64,000 bases of DNA from Bog-950 sp046329535 (GCA_046329535.1 JAXLUN010000001.1:434001-498000); one strand, 5' to 3'. Counted from the stretch's first letter, positions 1 through 9,991 are shown. Numbers and translations: made by a program. Notes: generated from the letters alone by a model not told the origin.

Positions 1-440
1 ACTTAAAGGTGGTTGGCAATGTGATGAAATGCCCAAAGAACTCTCAACTGATGAAGCTTTGTTATGAAGAGGCTATGGATACTGTTAATGAACATAACAC
101 AGACTGGCATAAGCCTATCAATATTCTGAATGAAAATATCTCCAGGCTGCATTTAGAGAAGTACATACAGTATGCTGTAAGTAATGAAGACCGGTGGGAT
201 GTTACGAGCCGGTATATCTGGCATGAAGATCCATTGCCTGATGAATGGTTCTTTATACATTGGCAAAACGAAGAGTGGAGAATGAAAAATGTAAGCCGAA
301 ATCATTTCTATTATAAGTCGGCATTGGCAGAGTTAATGCGCCAACATCGTTTAAGCGAAATACCACATAGTCGAACCCAGGAAATTATGAATACGATTCA
401 GCATAGCGAGTTTTTTCGCAGGCTATCTGTCTTCAACTAA
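1..440 (+). CDS. C-terminal part of an unidentified protein, possibly a glycosyltransferase (partial)
   Basis: The reading frame is open to the left edge, so the true start lies outside the window; an internal GTG at 9 is probably not the start. About 145 residues are visible. They are rich in Trp, Asn and His, with stretches such as NTDWHKPINILNENI and EWFFIHWQNEEWR. These resemble the C-termini of small capsule-type glycosyltransferases, but I cannot name the family and the resemblance is weak. The stop at 438-440 is followed after 9 bases by the next start codon, so it is probably cotranscribed with the radical SAM gene at 450. That coupling is the main contextual hint for a role in the same surface pathway. 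Confidence 0.5.
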   Translation, partial: LKVVGNVMKCPKNSQLMKLCYEEAMDTVNEHNTDWHKPINILNENISRLHLEKYIQYAVSNEDRWDVTSRYIWHEDPLPDEWFFIHWQNEEWRMKNVSRNHFYYKSALAELMRQHRLSEIPHSRTQEIMNTIQHSEFFRRLSVFN

Positions 441-449
441 AATTGAGTT

Positions 450-2012
450 ATGCAGTTATCTAAAGAAATTATTAACCGTTATAACCACTCCCGTTTCAGT
501 ACCGATAAAGGGGTTGTATGTCATGCTCCTTATGTGAATTTAAATTTTGAGCAAAACGGAAATGTGCGTGCCTGTTGCTATAATTCTAAACAGATACTGG
601 GCACCTGGCCTTTGCAAAAGATTAAGGATATGTGGAACGGCAAGCCGGCCGAGGAACTACGGCAACACATCATACAGAATAACTTAGGTGGAGGATGTAA
701 GGAGTGTGGCAATATGCTGGTTTCAGAAAACTTTCAGGGCGTTCGTGCTCGATATTACGATGAGTTTGTAAAAGATGATTTGTTCTCTAAAGCGCAGAAG
801 TGGATGGATAAAATATCTGGAGCGCAGCAGTATCCCAAAGTGATGGAGTTTGAGTTGAGTAACCAATGCAATCTGGAATGTGTAATGTGTAACGGATATT
901 TCTCGTCCAGCATTCGCAAAAACAGGGAGCACCTGCCCGCAATCAATTCAGTATACGATGACCGATTTGTGGATGAACTGGAGGAGTTTATTCCCCATTT
1001 AACCGATGCAAAGTTTTTAGGCGGAGAACCTTTCATGATTGATATTTATCTGAAAATATGGGAGCGTATTCTGAAAATAAACCCGACTATTCGTATTCAT
1101 ATTACTACCAATGCTACTTTCTTAAATCAGCGAATTAAAGATTTACTTGAAGGCTTGTATGCGGGGATAATCCTGTCTGTTGATTCTGTTAATCCGGACA
1201 CCTATCGTAAAATAAGGGTGAATGGCAATTTTGAGAAGGTAATGGAGAATCTCGAATATTTTCGTGACTACACGGCCCGTAAAAAAACGTTTATCTCTAT
1301 TGCGGCCTGTCCTATTACTTACAACTGGCACGAAATGCCTCAGCTCCTTTCCTTTTGTATGGAAAAGAACATTGCTCTGTATCTTAACGCTGTTTTTTCA
1401 CCCTCCGAGCTTTCACTGCGCGACCAGTCAGCGGAGTATTTAGAAAACGTCATAGCAATTTTAGACAATCATGTTTTACCTGCTAGAAAGGGTGGTCATA
1501 CTTCTCCGGCCAGTTTAAGTATTAACGCATATACTGACTTTATCAAGCTGCTGAAAGGTTGGCTTAAGGAAAAGAAGGAGATACCGGTTGAGCAGGATGG
1601 TAAAGCATATAGTCATATCGAAACAGCTTTTGTAAAGGAAGAAATTGAGAACTGGACGTTGGAGGAAGTGTATGCAAAATTGAAAGACTTTGCTGCTGTT
1701 GACGGTAAGGGATATATTGATAAGGAGACGCTCTTGCTTAACAGAATATCTAATCTGTTCCTGGCCACTCCTGTTGGAAAGCTGAAGGATGTAATACAAT
1801 GCTACTTCGAAATTTATTCTACCGTTCAGGAAATTGATATGAATGTGGCGACAGAAAAAGCCGCCTCCATAGCCGGTATGATTGATAACCACTACAAACG
1901 AAATGATATTTTGTTTTTAATGTCTAAGGCTTCACCACTTAAGCTGGCTGAAGGTTTCTATACGATGAACCCCGAAGAGCTGGCAAACCAGATGAATCAA
2001 TATTTTAGTTAA
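450..2012 (+). CDS. Twitch-type radical SAM protein (paralogue 1)
   Basis: A 520-residue radical SAM enzyme candidate. The CNLECVMC motif (C140, C144, C147) fits the CX3CX2C ligands of the SAM-binding 4Fe-4S cluster, and GGEP at 191-194 fits the SAM-binding glycine motif. Before the core lies a cysteine-rich segment (C24, C42, C43, C83, C86) around a 'xG.V..CC' and 'IWN' pattern, as in radical SAM proteins with an N-terminal twitch region, which would bind an auxiliary cluster. About 150 residues after the core have no recognisable SPASM cysteines. It is closely related to the genes at 3465-2009 and 4979-3462 (shared 'SSSIRKN...YDD.FV..LE..IPHL'). The substrate is unknown; the context suggests surface glycan or peptide tailoring. 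Its 3' end overlaps the opposing gene by 4 bp. Confidence 0.85.
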   Translation: MQLSKEIINRYNHSRFSTDKGVVCHAPYVNLNFEQNGNVRACCYNSKQILGTWPLQKIKDMWNGKPAEELRQHIIQNNLGGGCKECGNMLVSENFQGVRARYYDEFVKDDLFSKAQKWMDKISGAQQYPKVMEFELSNQCNLECVMCNGYFSSSIRKNREHLPAINSVYDDRFVDELEEFIPHLTDAKFLGGEPFMIDIYLKIWERILKINPTIRIHITTNATFLNQRIKDLLEGLYAGIILSVDSVNPDTYRKIRVNGNFEKVMENLEYFRDYTARKKTFISIAACPITYNWHEMPQLLSFCMEKNIALYLNAVFSPSELSLRDQSAEYLENVIAILDNHVLPARKGGHTSPASLSINAYTDFIKLLKGWLKEKKEIPVEQDGKAYSHIETAFVKEEIENWTLEEVYAKLKDFAAVDGKGYIDKETLLLNRISNLFLATPVGKLKDVIQCYFEIYSTVQEIDMNVATEKAASIAGMIDNHYKRNDILFLMSKASPLKLAEGFYTMNPEELANQMNQYFS

Positions 2013-3465
2013 GATGCTGGTTGCTGCATCATGTGCAGTTCAAAATCAGCTACGAGGGTGTTGATGCTTTTGCTGTCGAGCGTGGTATATAAAATATCGG
2101 CCGGGGTTTGGTAGATAGACACATAAAATTCAATCTCCCCATTTCTTTCTTTCAGCTGGCTATGCGCTTCTTCCAGTTTATTAAAAAGCAATTTCAGGCG
2201 ATGTTTCTTTTGTTCTTCCCCCTCATTAAAATGGGCATACACAAACTCAGTGAGGTTCTTTTCCAGTATTTGGTGGGCTTTGTTGTTATCTATGATTTCA
2301 TTTTCTGGAGCTACATAACTTTCGCGCTCTTTCGCCTCGCGCAGCCAGTTCTTTATCTGAACATTAACTAGGTTGTTATAAATACCGGAGTTATATCCTG
2401 CCAGTGAATTAGCGGTTTCTTCTTTCGAAAATGAAACCTTGTGAAGTGTGTTGTATATGTTTTGCAACTCGCTGTGTGATAGCGACCAGATGGCCCACTC
2501 AGCTGGTCGATGAATAGTATTGAACCAGATATTGATATTATGCTTGTTTACAAAACGGATAAACTCAGGCATTTCATGCCAGTTGTTTCGCATTGGGTTT
2601 ACCATTAAACACATGGTGCGGTTATTCTCTTTGGTATACTGCCTGTAAAAAAGAAAATGCTCCATTACCCGGTCAAATTTGGCATTAACACGAATGGTTT
2701 CGTATATATCAGAAGTAAGTGAATCAAGCGAAAAGTTGATGTGAATATTGAGCTTGTTCAGCCATTCTTTCACTTTATAATTCATGATGGTGCCGTTGGT
2801 GGCAATCACTATTTTCAGCTTTGGATTAAGCTTTTCAACTTTCTCAAAAATTTTGAAAACAGCATTAATCAGAAACGGTTCTCCGCCATTAAAACGCAGC
2901 TCTTTCAGGTGCGGAATAAATTCTTCCAGCTGCTCAACAAAATTGTCATCGTAGGCATTTTTCATAGCCGGCAAACGCTCTTTGTTTTTTCCGAATAGAA
3001 GAACTGAGCTCGCCAATGCACATGACACTCCAGGTTACAGGTGTTAGACAGCTCCAGTTCCATCATACTCGGGTAATTGCCCACTGGGTTTACATCGTAA
3101 GCCCGCGCCAATACCGAAGTGTGATTGCCTCCCTGTAAGTTTTTTAGACAAACGTTGCACTTGTGTGTCAGGTCATATTTCAATAAATGATTGCGAAGTG
3201 TTTGATACTTCTCTCCAAACCAAATGTCGCGGATAGATTTGGCAGGATAATTATCGGGCTCCAGAAATGTAAGCCAGCACGGTGCACAATCACCATGCAC
3301 ATTGAAATACATATTACTGAAAGGGGCATGGCATATGTGGGTGGAGTTCGGTTTGCCCCGGGCCGCATTATAGTCTGCTATCATGTTGGATGTCAGACCT
3401 GGACCCGATTTTTTTTGAACCGTTGAATGTAGCTTGCTGATGAGTTTGTAAACCGTGTTCTTCAT
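2009..3465 (-). pseudogene. Twitch-type radical SAM protein (paralogue 2), broken by two frameshifts
   Basis: Two overlapping frames together encode one radical SAM protein of about 485 residues, homologous to the genes at 450 and 4979. The N-terminal part (3465 to about 3027) has twitch-region cysteines (C45, C60, C63, C103, C106) and the start of the core, ELSNTCNLEC. The next 13 residues, VMCIGELSSSIRK, lie in a second frame (3026-2988), and the rest (KERLPAMKNAYDD onward) in a third. The first lesion looks like loss of 2 bases in a TG repeat at about 3026; the second looks like one extra A in a six-A run at 2985-2990 (read on the minus strand). The first interrupts the catalytic CX3CX2C motif itself, so the product as written is inactive. 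The start codon overlaps the upstream stop (ATGA, 3465-3462). Sequencing error is a serious alternative. Confidence 0.82.
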
Positions 3466-4979
3466 AGGGTCTCAGCGCGGTTTACTGCATATTCATTTAG
3501 CGATGTGCGGCACATATTCTTTAATTCATCCTCGGTAGAGTTCTTTACATTCTCTACAACCTGCTCCATATCTCCCAGCCGCATAAAGCCCCGCAGAATA
3601 TCTCTTTCTTCTTCATTTAAATCCGCTAAAACCGATTCTACCTTACGGCTGAAATTTTCTTTGGGCAAGATAGTATTCAGCTTGTTATGGAGGGCATACT
3701 GACCATCCATCCAGTCCAGAAACTCTGATGCGGAGCAGGGTTTCATTTGCTTTAACTCTCTGGCTCTTTCTTTTTCAAGGTTCGGCATTAGGTCGCGGTT
3801 AAATTCATAGTCATGGTATCTTTTTACCTCGGTGTTTTCAATATAGGTATCCAGATATTGCTTAAAATCTTCAAAACATTTGGCGTTATGTCTTTCTTTC
3901 TGTGTCAGTTTAGCAAACGAGAACTGATTCATGTATTGGCGCACCTGCTGCAACTCTTCTTTGGTGGAGTCGGTCAGGGCAAAACGTACGGGACGCTCCA
4001 GATAGCTGACGTATATATAGGCGTTTACTTCATTGCATAGATTGATAATACTCGGCAATTGTTCCCAGTTATCTTTTTGTACTGTAAAACTTAACGACAG
4101 GTGTTTGCCTTTGCGATTACATATGTCACTGAAGCGTTTAATGTTATCCATGAGTTTTTCATACACCACATTTTTGCGGATACGTTCTACTTTTTCTTTG
4201 TCAAACGCATCGATAGAAATAGCTACATCAAAGTTTAACTCATTCAGTAGTTTTTCAATCTTACTGTTCCAGTGAGTACCATTAGTTATTACAAATAAGT
4301 CTAGACTTGGATTTAGCTCTTTTACTTTATCCCATATTTTATAGTAGATAGGAATAAGAAAAGGTTCCCCTCCATAAAACTTGGCCTCTTTCAAATGGGG
4401 GATATACTTTTCCAACTGTTGCACAAAGGCATCATCATAATGCATGGGTAGTGGCGGCAGCTTATCTCGGTTTTTACGAATACTACTACTTACCTCACCG
4501 TGGCACATCTGGCACTCCAAATTACACTCGTTGCTTAACTCAAACTCAAAAACCTGAGGATAAGCAGCATCTATATTTTTATAGTACTTGTCGAACACCA
4601 GAGGACGTAGATTGGTGAACTTACCTTTATCAAAAAAGTATTTACAGTGGCGGCAACCATAATCCAAATCATTATGAAGCATGTGCTCACGCAGCTTAAT
4701 TGCTTCAGCACTGTTCCATATTTCATCAATACTATTTTTCGGGTACCGGCCTAACTCTATATCGCGGTTATACGAGCAAACAAATACTTGGCCGCCAAAC
4801 GAAAATGTAAGACTATTAAAGGGTAGGTAACAAAATATCTGCTTGGGGCCGTTGGGTCTAAAACGATTGTATTGGTTATACAGTTTGCGGTTAACCGGAT
4901 GGTAGCCTCCGGCTTCGGCCTCTTTATATTTTTTATCGAGTTGAAAAGATGTTTTAATAGCTTCTAAAAAGTCAATCAT
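3462..4979 (-). CDS. Twitch-type radical SAM protein (paralogue 3)
   Basis: A 505-residue protein with CNLECQMC (C152, C156, C159) for the SAM-binding 4Fe-4S cluster and a GGEP motif in FYGGEPFLI. The N-terminal twitch-type segment has C50, C68, C109 and C112; where paralogue 1 has CC this protein has CS, so its auxiliary cluster site may differ. The C-terminal region of roughly 180 residues is rich in Lys, Glu and Arg and has no SPASM cysteines. Its stop codon overlaps the start of the next gene in an ATGA, so the two are probably translationally coupled. It is transcribed divergently from the radical SAM gene at 5102, with 122 bp between them. The reaction is unknown. Confidence 0.85.
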   Translation of the reverse strand: MIDFLEAIKTSFQLDKKYKEAEAGGYHPVNRKLYNQYNRFRPNGPKQIFCYLPFNSLTFSFGGQVFVCSYNRDIELGRYPKNSIDEIWNSAEAIKLREHMLHNDLDYGCRHCKYFFDKGKFTNLRPLVFDKYYKNIDAAYPQVFEFELSNECNLECQMCHGEVSSSIRKNRDKLPPLPMHYDDAFVQQLEKYIPHLKEAKFYGGEPFLIPIYYKIWDKVKELNPSLDLFVITNGTHWNSKIEKLLNELNFDVAISIDAFDKEKVERIRKNVVYEKLMDNIKRFSDICNRKGKHLSLSFTVQKDNWEQLPSIINLCNEVNAYIYVSYLERPVRFALTDSTKEELQQVRQYMNQFSFAKLTQKERHNAKCFEDFKQYLDTYIENTEVKRYHDYEFNRDLMPNLEKERARELKQMKPCSASEFLDWMDGQYALHNKLNTILPKENFSRKVESVLADLNEEERDILRGFMRLGDMEQVVENVKNSTEDELKNMCRTSLNEYAVNRAETL

Positions 4980-5101
4980 TGCTGTTTTTTACTGAAACCA
5001 AAGTAGAAAATATTTCGGGATAGGTATCATTGATTGCTAAAGTGATAAATGTTACATTCGAGTTTTACAACCAATTTTTGTTCTTGTTCAAACAATATTA
5101 C

Positions 5102-6412
5102 ATGAGCCTTCGGGAGTCCATAAAAAATTTGTTTATCAGCCCTGCGGCAAAAGAAAAGAAGCGAAAACTATTAACAGAGTCGAATGTGTTTTGTATGGCA
5201 CCATGGCTGCAGTTACATGCACAGACCAATGGCAAGGTTGCGCCTTGTTGTATGTCGGCTGTATATAGCAATAACGAACTAGGCGATTTGCGAGTTAATC
5301 CCAATCTGGAAGAAGCCTGGAACTCTGAAAATGCCAAACAACTTCGCCTGAATATGCTGCAAGGTAAAACCAATACCATTTGTTCGCTCTGCTATAAATA
5401 CGAAGGGGTGGGTAAGGTAAGTGAGAGAATGATGTATAACCGCGATTACAAACAGTGGTATTCAAAGGTGGAAGCAACGCTACCCGATGGTAGTTTAAAA
5501 GGGTTTGAGGTGCCATTGGTAGATATTCGGTTTTCTAATAAATGTAATTACAAGTGCAGGATATGCGATAGCGAATTCAGTTCGCTTTGGTATGATGAAG
5601 AGCAAAAAATCGATAAAAAACCGAAACTCCCTTCAGAAAAGGAAATGTATGTTGCCAGCGATAAGGTAACGTTTTGGGACTCCTACAAGCGTTTGCTGCC
5701 CGGTGTTAAACGTCTTCATTTTGCCGGAGGAGAACCTTTGTTTATGGACGAACATTATGAAACGCTGGAGTACCTCATTTCTGTTGGCCGAACAAATGTT
5801 ACGCTCAGCTACAACACTAATTTTTCTACCCTGCGTTACAAGCGTTACAATGTTATTGACCTGTGGAACAAGTTTGAACGGGTGGATATATGGGCAAGCT
5901 TAGATATGATGGGGGAGAAGGGCGACTATCAGCGTAAAGGGCAAAAATGGGATAAGATTGAGGAGAACATCAGACTGGTTCAGAGAGAGTGTGCAACCGC
6001 CCAGTTTGGCGTTAATGTAACAGCGAATATTCTAAACGTACTATACATTCCAGAGTTTTTCCAATATATGGTTGATAATCGACTGGTTGAGCCTCATCGG
6101 ATGAACGTATATCTACTCTTTGAACCTCCTTACTATAATCTTACCAACTTGACCCCTGCTTTAAAGCAAAAAGTATTGAGGCGGTATGAAAATTTCGAAA
6201 GAAACTATCTGGATAATATTGCCAATGCGGACAACTTCAGAAATCACATTCGTGCTGCAACAGCCTATATGATGAGTGAAGACGGTACCTTAAAAAATGA
6301 GTTCAGGCATTGGATAAAAGCGGTTGATGAATTGAGAGGTGAACACTTTGTTTCTGTTTTCCCCGAATTAGCAGAAATGATGAATGAAAGTGAGGTAAAT
6401 ACTTTATTATAA
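5102..6412 (+). CDS. N-terminal twitch-domain radical SAM protein
   Basis: Start chosen at ATG 5102 (MSLRESIKNLF); a longer frame opens at 5030 but its extra 24 residues are hydrophobic and look non-coding. The 436-residue product is a clear twitch-type radical SAM protein. The N-terminus has CMAPWLQLHA...GKVAPCC (C31, C49, C50) and CSLC (C94, C97), followed by the core CX3CX2C (C148, C152, C155) in CNYKCRIC and an FAGGEPLF motif. The C-terminus (FRHWIKAVDELRGEHFVSVFPEL) resembles that of the gene at 18083-16830 and differs from paralogues 1-3, so it is a second subtype. The next gene starts 14 bp downstream, indicating an operon. No substrate can be assigned. Confidence 0.87.
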   Translation: MSLRESIKNLFISPAAKEKKRKLLTESNVFCMAPWLQLHAQTNGKVAPCCMSAVYSNNELGDLRVNPNLEEAWNSENAKQLRLNMLQGKTNTICSLCYKYEGVGKVSERMMYNRDYKQWYSKVEATLPDGSLKGFEVPLVDIRFSNKCNYKCRICDSEFSSLWYDEEQKIDKKPKLPSEKEMYVASDKVTFWDSYKRLLPGVKRLHFAGGEPLFMDEHYETLEYLISVGRTNVTLSYNTNFSTLRYKRYNVIDLWNKFERVDIWASLDMMGEKGDYQRKGQKWDKIEENIRLVQRECATAQFGVNVTANILNVLYIPEFFQYMVDNRLVEPHRMNVYLLFEPPYYNLTNLTPALKQKVLRRYENFERNYLDNIANADNFRNHIRAATAYMMSEDGTLKNEFRHWIKAVDELRGEHFVSVFPELAEMMNESEVNTLL

Positions 6413-6426
6413 CTGCTGAATTGAAG

Positions 6427-7554
6427 ATGAAGTTATTCTGCAAACTACCCTTTAGCCGTATCTCTATTGATGATGATGGAAATGTATGGCCAGCCTGTTG
6501 CCCGGACTGGGTACAGTTTCCTATGGGGAATATATTTAAACAGGAATGGGAAGAAATTTGGTATGGTGAGGCTGCTACCAAGCTTCGCGAATCGATGTTT
6601 GATGGGTCTTTGCGGTATTGTAAAAAGGACTGGTGTCCTAATATTGCAGATGCGGAATCCGGAATAGAAAATTATCATGTAATACCACATAAGAATAGTC
6701 CCTCAACCTGGCAAAAAAAGCCTCCCGTACATGTCAATATGAATTATGACATGACCTGCAATTTGAAATGCCCTTCATGTCGTAGTGAACTGATTCATTA
6801 TCGAGGAGCGCAGCTTGAAAAGGTTGAGCGACTGCAGCAATATGTAGAAACGAAAATTTTACCCGATGTAGAAACTATTGCCTTAACGGGTGTTGGCGAT
6901 CCGTTTATGAGCAGTGTGTTACGTAACTTCCTCATCCACTTCGATTCCAAGAAATACCCCGGTATTAAAACCATACATCTGCATACCAATGGGCAGTTGT
7001 TTGATGAGGCTATGTATCATAAAATGAAGGGTATTCATCATCTGAATATATCAACCGATATTTCTATTGATGCTGCTTCGGCTGAGGTGTATGATAAGGT
7101 AAGGCCACCCGGCAACTGGAACCGCCTGATGAAAAACCTACAGTTTATTAAGCATCTCGATAACCTGGTATTGCTGGGTATCAGTATGGTAGTGCAGCAG
7201 GATAACTATAGGCAGATGATGGATTTTATTGAACTGGCAGAATCACTCACCTATAAAAAACGACCAACTTTTGTTGAGTTTAAACGCGTTCGTCATGACC
7301 CACACTTAACAGCTGAGCAATATGCTAAAATAGGTATGGATAATTTAAGCCCTGAGATGGAGGCGGACTTTATGGAACAATTAATCAAAGTAGAGAAGAA
7401 GCGGATGTATAACGCGCATAGAAAAATACTTCCCGAAATACGACATAATCTGCAAGGCTACCTATCATCACCAGTTGAGCCTGAGAAGCTTTCACTGGGG
7501 CTTCGTTTATATGATAAGCTTCGGGTAATTACTCCTTCGTTTCTAAAAAAGTAA
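6427..7554 (+). CDS. Radical SAM protein with N-terminal SPASM/twitch-like cysteines
   Basis: ATG 6427 is preferred over TTG 6421. The 375-residue product begins directly with MKLFCKLPFSRISIDDDGNVWPACCPDW, a compact cluster-binding start (C5, C24, C25, then C65 and C70). The core motif CNLKCPSC gives C111, C115 and C118. In place of GGEP it has LTGVGDPF, a common variant of the SAM-binding glycine strand. The C-terminal part contains conserved-looking basic stretches and no further cysteine cluster. It follows the gene at 5102 by 14 bp on the same strand. This is a third subtype in the locus. Function unknown; glycan or peptide modification is inferred only from context. Confidence 0.85.
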   Translation: MKLFCKLPFSRISIDDDGNVWPACCPDWVQFPMGNIFKQEWEEIWYGEAATKLRESMFDGSLRYCKKDWCPNIADAESGIENYHVIPHKNSPSTWQKKPPVHVNMNYDMTCNLKCPSCRSELIHYRGAQLEKVERLQQYVETKILPDVETIALTGVGDPFMSSVLRNFLIHFDSKKYPGIKTIHLHTNGQLFDEAMYHKMKGIHHLNISTDISIDAASAEVYDKVRPPGNWNRLMKNLQFIKHLDNLVLLGISMVVQQDNYRQMMDFIELAESLTYKKRPTFVEFKRVRHDPHLTAEQYAKIGMDNLSPEMEADFMEQLIKVEKKRMYNAHRKILPEIRHNLQGYLSSPVEPEKLSLGLRLYDKLRVITPSFLKK

Positions 7555-7592
7555 TTTGCCGGTGAACGAATAGTAGAACCTATGGCTCTTAG

Positions 7593-8867
7593 TTACGGTA
7601 AAGCAGTTTGGTTGCTAGGGAATATTTCGGGGTAGGTGTTTTTTAACCCGGAATAAATGCCCTTGGCCATGACCGCATAACCTTTAGGGTTGTGATGGCC
7701 ATCATGAGGCCAGTAATATTGCTGGATATTACTTTCGTCAATATGAGCAGAATCTACGTAGTAGGGCAGCAGGTCATAGCGTTTGAAACAGGCAACTGTA
7801 TCGGCTGTTGATTCAAAAAAAGTAAAATCGAACATGTAGCCTCTATTTGAAATTTCGCTGCTTTCCGGCTTTTTAATGAGCAATACACGGATATTGTTTT
7901 GACGGGCCAAATCGGCTATGCGCAGAAAGGTTTCATTCCATTTAGGTTTCAGTTCGTCCATCCGGGCCTTTCTGGTTTTTTCATCAATAAATGAGTAGTT
8001 GTAATCAAGTCCGGTAAGTGGAATAATGAACAGACGAAACACGTATGAGTAAGCATAGAGTATTTCCCAATCAGGCGCATGATAACAATCCAGATAGGCT
8101 CCCTTAAACCGGTCTAAGCCGCTTCGGTTAAAAAAATCGGAGGTAAAGTCGAAACTGCAATAGGTAACAATTAGCACATCGGGTTTTAAAGGTAAACCGA
8201 TATGCTGAAATTGTTTGTACGAAAAGGCGGGGTCGCTGCCGCATACCCCAAAATTTTGTATTACAAATCGGTTTCCATAATCGCGTTGCAGGGCTTTGCG
8301 CAATACTGCCGGATAGCTACTGTCCATAGGAGAGCCGTCACCTTCCGTAAATGAATCGCCATACGTTTGAATCAGCAGGGTGCTATCGGTGTGGGGGTAA
8401 AAATCGGTATCGCGAAAGCCGGCCTTGTTACGAGGCCTGGGGTATTTAAAGTCGATAGATTCCAGATATGCAGGCATATAGGGTTGTATGATATGCAGGG
8501 TGTCGGTGTCTTTACGTATGTAAGGTGATATGTAGCATTTCCATCGGGTTTCTAAATAGGTGGTGTGTATTTGCAGCGCACGCAAAAGAGTTTCGCAAAA
8601 CAGGAGGGCGGCTAAAACAGAGCCGGTAAGCAACCAGGTATTTTTCCGGGTTTCGTTACTTGGCTTAACCAGGCTTAGTGCCAAACCGGTAAATCCTGTA
8701 AGAGCAAAAGTCAAAAAGGCGTAAAAGCCCAAAACGTTTTTAAGGCCGGTGCGGGCATACGGCACCTGAAAATCGATATATAGTTTATAAAACCCGGCCA
8801 AACCCAATATGCAGATAGTGCTGTAAGCGGCTATTGAAAAGTAGTTGAATCGGATAGGGGGTTTCAT
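7593..8867 (-). CDS. Membrane-anchored SGNH/GDSL hydrolase family protein (three-TM form)
   Basis: A 424-residue protein. Three hydrophobic segments (about residues 10-30, 42-65 and 76-95) precede a YLETRWKCYISPYI stretch and a catalytic domain. Block I is GDSFTEG with nucleophile Ser172. Block II is NFGVCGSDP. The C-terminal acid-base pair lies in HDGHHN (Asp389, His391). SGNH enzymes cleave or transfer ester-linked groups; a membrane anchor and genomic context suggest O-acyl removal or transfer on an envelope glycan, but the substrate is not shown. It is divergent from the one-TM relative at 8960 (92 bp between) and convergent with the radical SAM gene ending at 7554. Length and architecture match the genes at 13251 and 15570. 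Confidence 0.82.
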   Translation of the reverse strand: MKPPIRFNYFSIAAYSTICILGLAGFYKLYIDFQVPYARTGLKNVLGFYAFLTFALTGFTGLALSLVKPSNETRKNTWLLTGSVLAALLFCETLLRALQIHTTYLETRWKCYISPYIRKDTDTLHIIQPYMPAYLESIDFKYPRPRNKAGFRDTDFYPHTDSTLLIQTYGDSFTEGDGSPMDSSYPAVLRKALQRDYGNRFVIQNFGVCGSDPAFSYKQFQHIGLPLKPDVLIVTYCSFDFTSDFFNRSGLDRFKGAYLDCYHAPDWEILYAYSYVFRLFIIPLTGLDYNYSFIDEKTRKARMDELKPKWNETFLRIADLARQNNIRVLLIKKPESSEISNRGYMFDFTFFESTADTVACFKRYDLLPYYVDSAHIDESNIQQYYWPHDGHHNPKGYAVMAKGIYSGLKNTYPEIFPSNQTALP

Positions 8868-8959
8868 GTATGGTGAAGATAGTGTTTATTCGTTATCGTT
8901 TTTGAAGCTGTACGCTTACCGGGCTTGTATTGTTTTCTCGTAAGCAAAGATTATTTTTC

Positions 8960-9970
8960 ATGAAAATGACGCGAAACACCTGGTTTGCAGGTTTCTTTAT
9001 TATCAGTTCATTTCTAGTTCCTTTGGCCTTGTTTGAACTGTATTTGCGGGCCCGGGGCATCAATGCTACGTATATCGAAAAGATAGATGGAGGGGCTTAC
9101 CAATCGCCTTATGCGACCCCGGCAGGTTTGGGCTGGCTGCATATATACCTCCCTCATGAAGTGCGGCAGCTTCAGGCCAAAGAGTTTGCTATTCAGGTGC
9201 ATGCTAATGCCGAGGGTTGTAATGATGCAGCGTGGAGTTTGCAGAAAAATAAGAAGCGCATTTTGTGTCTGGGCGATTCGTTTACCGAGGGTATAGGGGC
9301 ATTGCCGGATTCTTCGTACCCGGCTGTGTTGCAACGCCTGCTGGGTGATAGTGCCGAGGTATGTAATGCCGGTATCAGTGGCTCTGACCCCTTTTTTGAA
9401 TACATGTTGCTGAAGCAAAAACTGTTGCCGTATAAACCCGATGTGGTATTAGTGAGTATTAACTTGTCAGATATTGATGATTACCTGGCCCGGGGTGGTT
9501 TTGAGCGATTCAGGCCGGATGGTACTCTATCTTTTAACCAGGCACCCTGGTGGGAGGGGCTCTATGCCCGTTGTTACACCTTTCGTTTTTTCATGATTAA
9601 TGTGTGTCATTACAGTCCGTTGTTTTTAAGCCCTTCGCAAAAAGTAATTCAAGAGGACGAAGCCAGGCAACAGCTGATAGCTTGTGTAGATAGTTTCAGT
9701 CATTTATGCAGGGCGCAGAATATTCAGCCTGTTTTTGTTTTTCATCCGATGATTTCGGAGGTGCGGGAAAATAAGTTGAAGTGCCGGCCGGTGTTAGATT
9801 ACTGCCGGGCTCAGGCTATACCAAGCGTAGATGTGTTAGCTTATTTAAGGTTAAAGGGAGTGGTGCAGCCCGAGGGCATATACTGGCCTATTGACCAGCA
9901 CCATAATAACCGCGGCTATCATTTATTGGCCGAGGCGGTTGCTGAAAACCTAAGGTTTTTACCTGATTGA
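8960..9970 (+). CDS. SGNH/GDSL hydrolase family protein, single N-terminal anchor
   Basis: ATG 8960 (MKMTRNTWFAGFF) is preferred to TTG 8930. The 336-residue product has one N-terminal hydrophobic segment (about residues 8-28), then TYIEKIDGGAYQSPY, a motif shared with the other SGNH proteins here. Block I is LGDSFTEG (Ser107). A GISGSDPF block II and an NLSD segment follow. The catalytic Asp-His pair is in DQHHN near the C-terminus. It is probably an envelope-facing esterase or acyl-transfer enzyme with unknown substrate. It is closest to the broken gene at 14519 (same length, same anchor type). It is divergent from the three-TM form at 8867. Confidence 0.82.
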   Translation: MKMTRNTWFAGFFIISSFLVPLALFELYLRARGINATYIEKIDGGAYQSPYATPAGLGWLHIYLPHEVRQLQAKEFAIQVHANAEGCNDAAWSLQKNKKRILCLGDSFTEGIGALPDSSYPAVLQRLLGDSAEVCNAGISGSDPFFEYMLLKQKLLPYKPDVVLVSINLSDIDDYLARGGFERFRPDGTLSFNQAPWWEGLYARCYTFRFFMINVCHYSPLFLSPSQKVIQEDEARQQLIACVDSFSHLCRAQNIQPVFVFHPMISEVRENKLKCRPVLDYCRAQAIPSVDVLAYLRLKGVVQPEGIYWPIDQHHNNRGYHLLAEAVAENLRFLPD

Positions 9971-9991
9971 TAAGTGCATTCAGTTAATTGC

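Noticed and set aside
9014..9418. Minus-strand frames across the SGNH gene at 8960
   Set aside because: They are shadow frames with no recognisable motifs; the + strand protein has all SGNH blocks.
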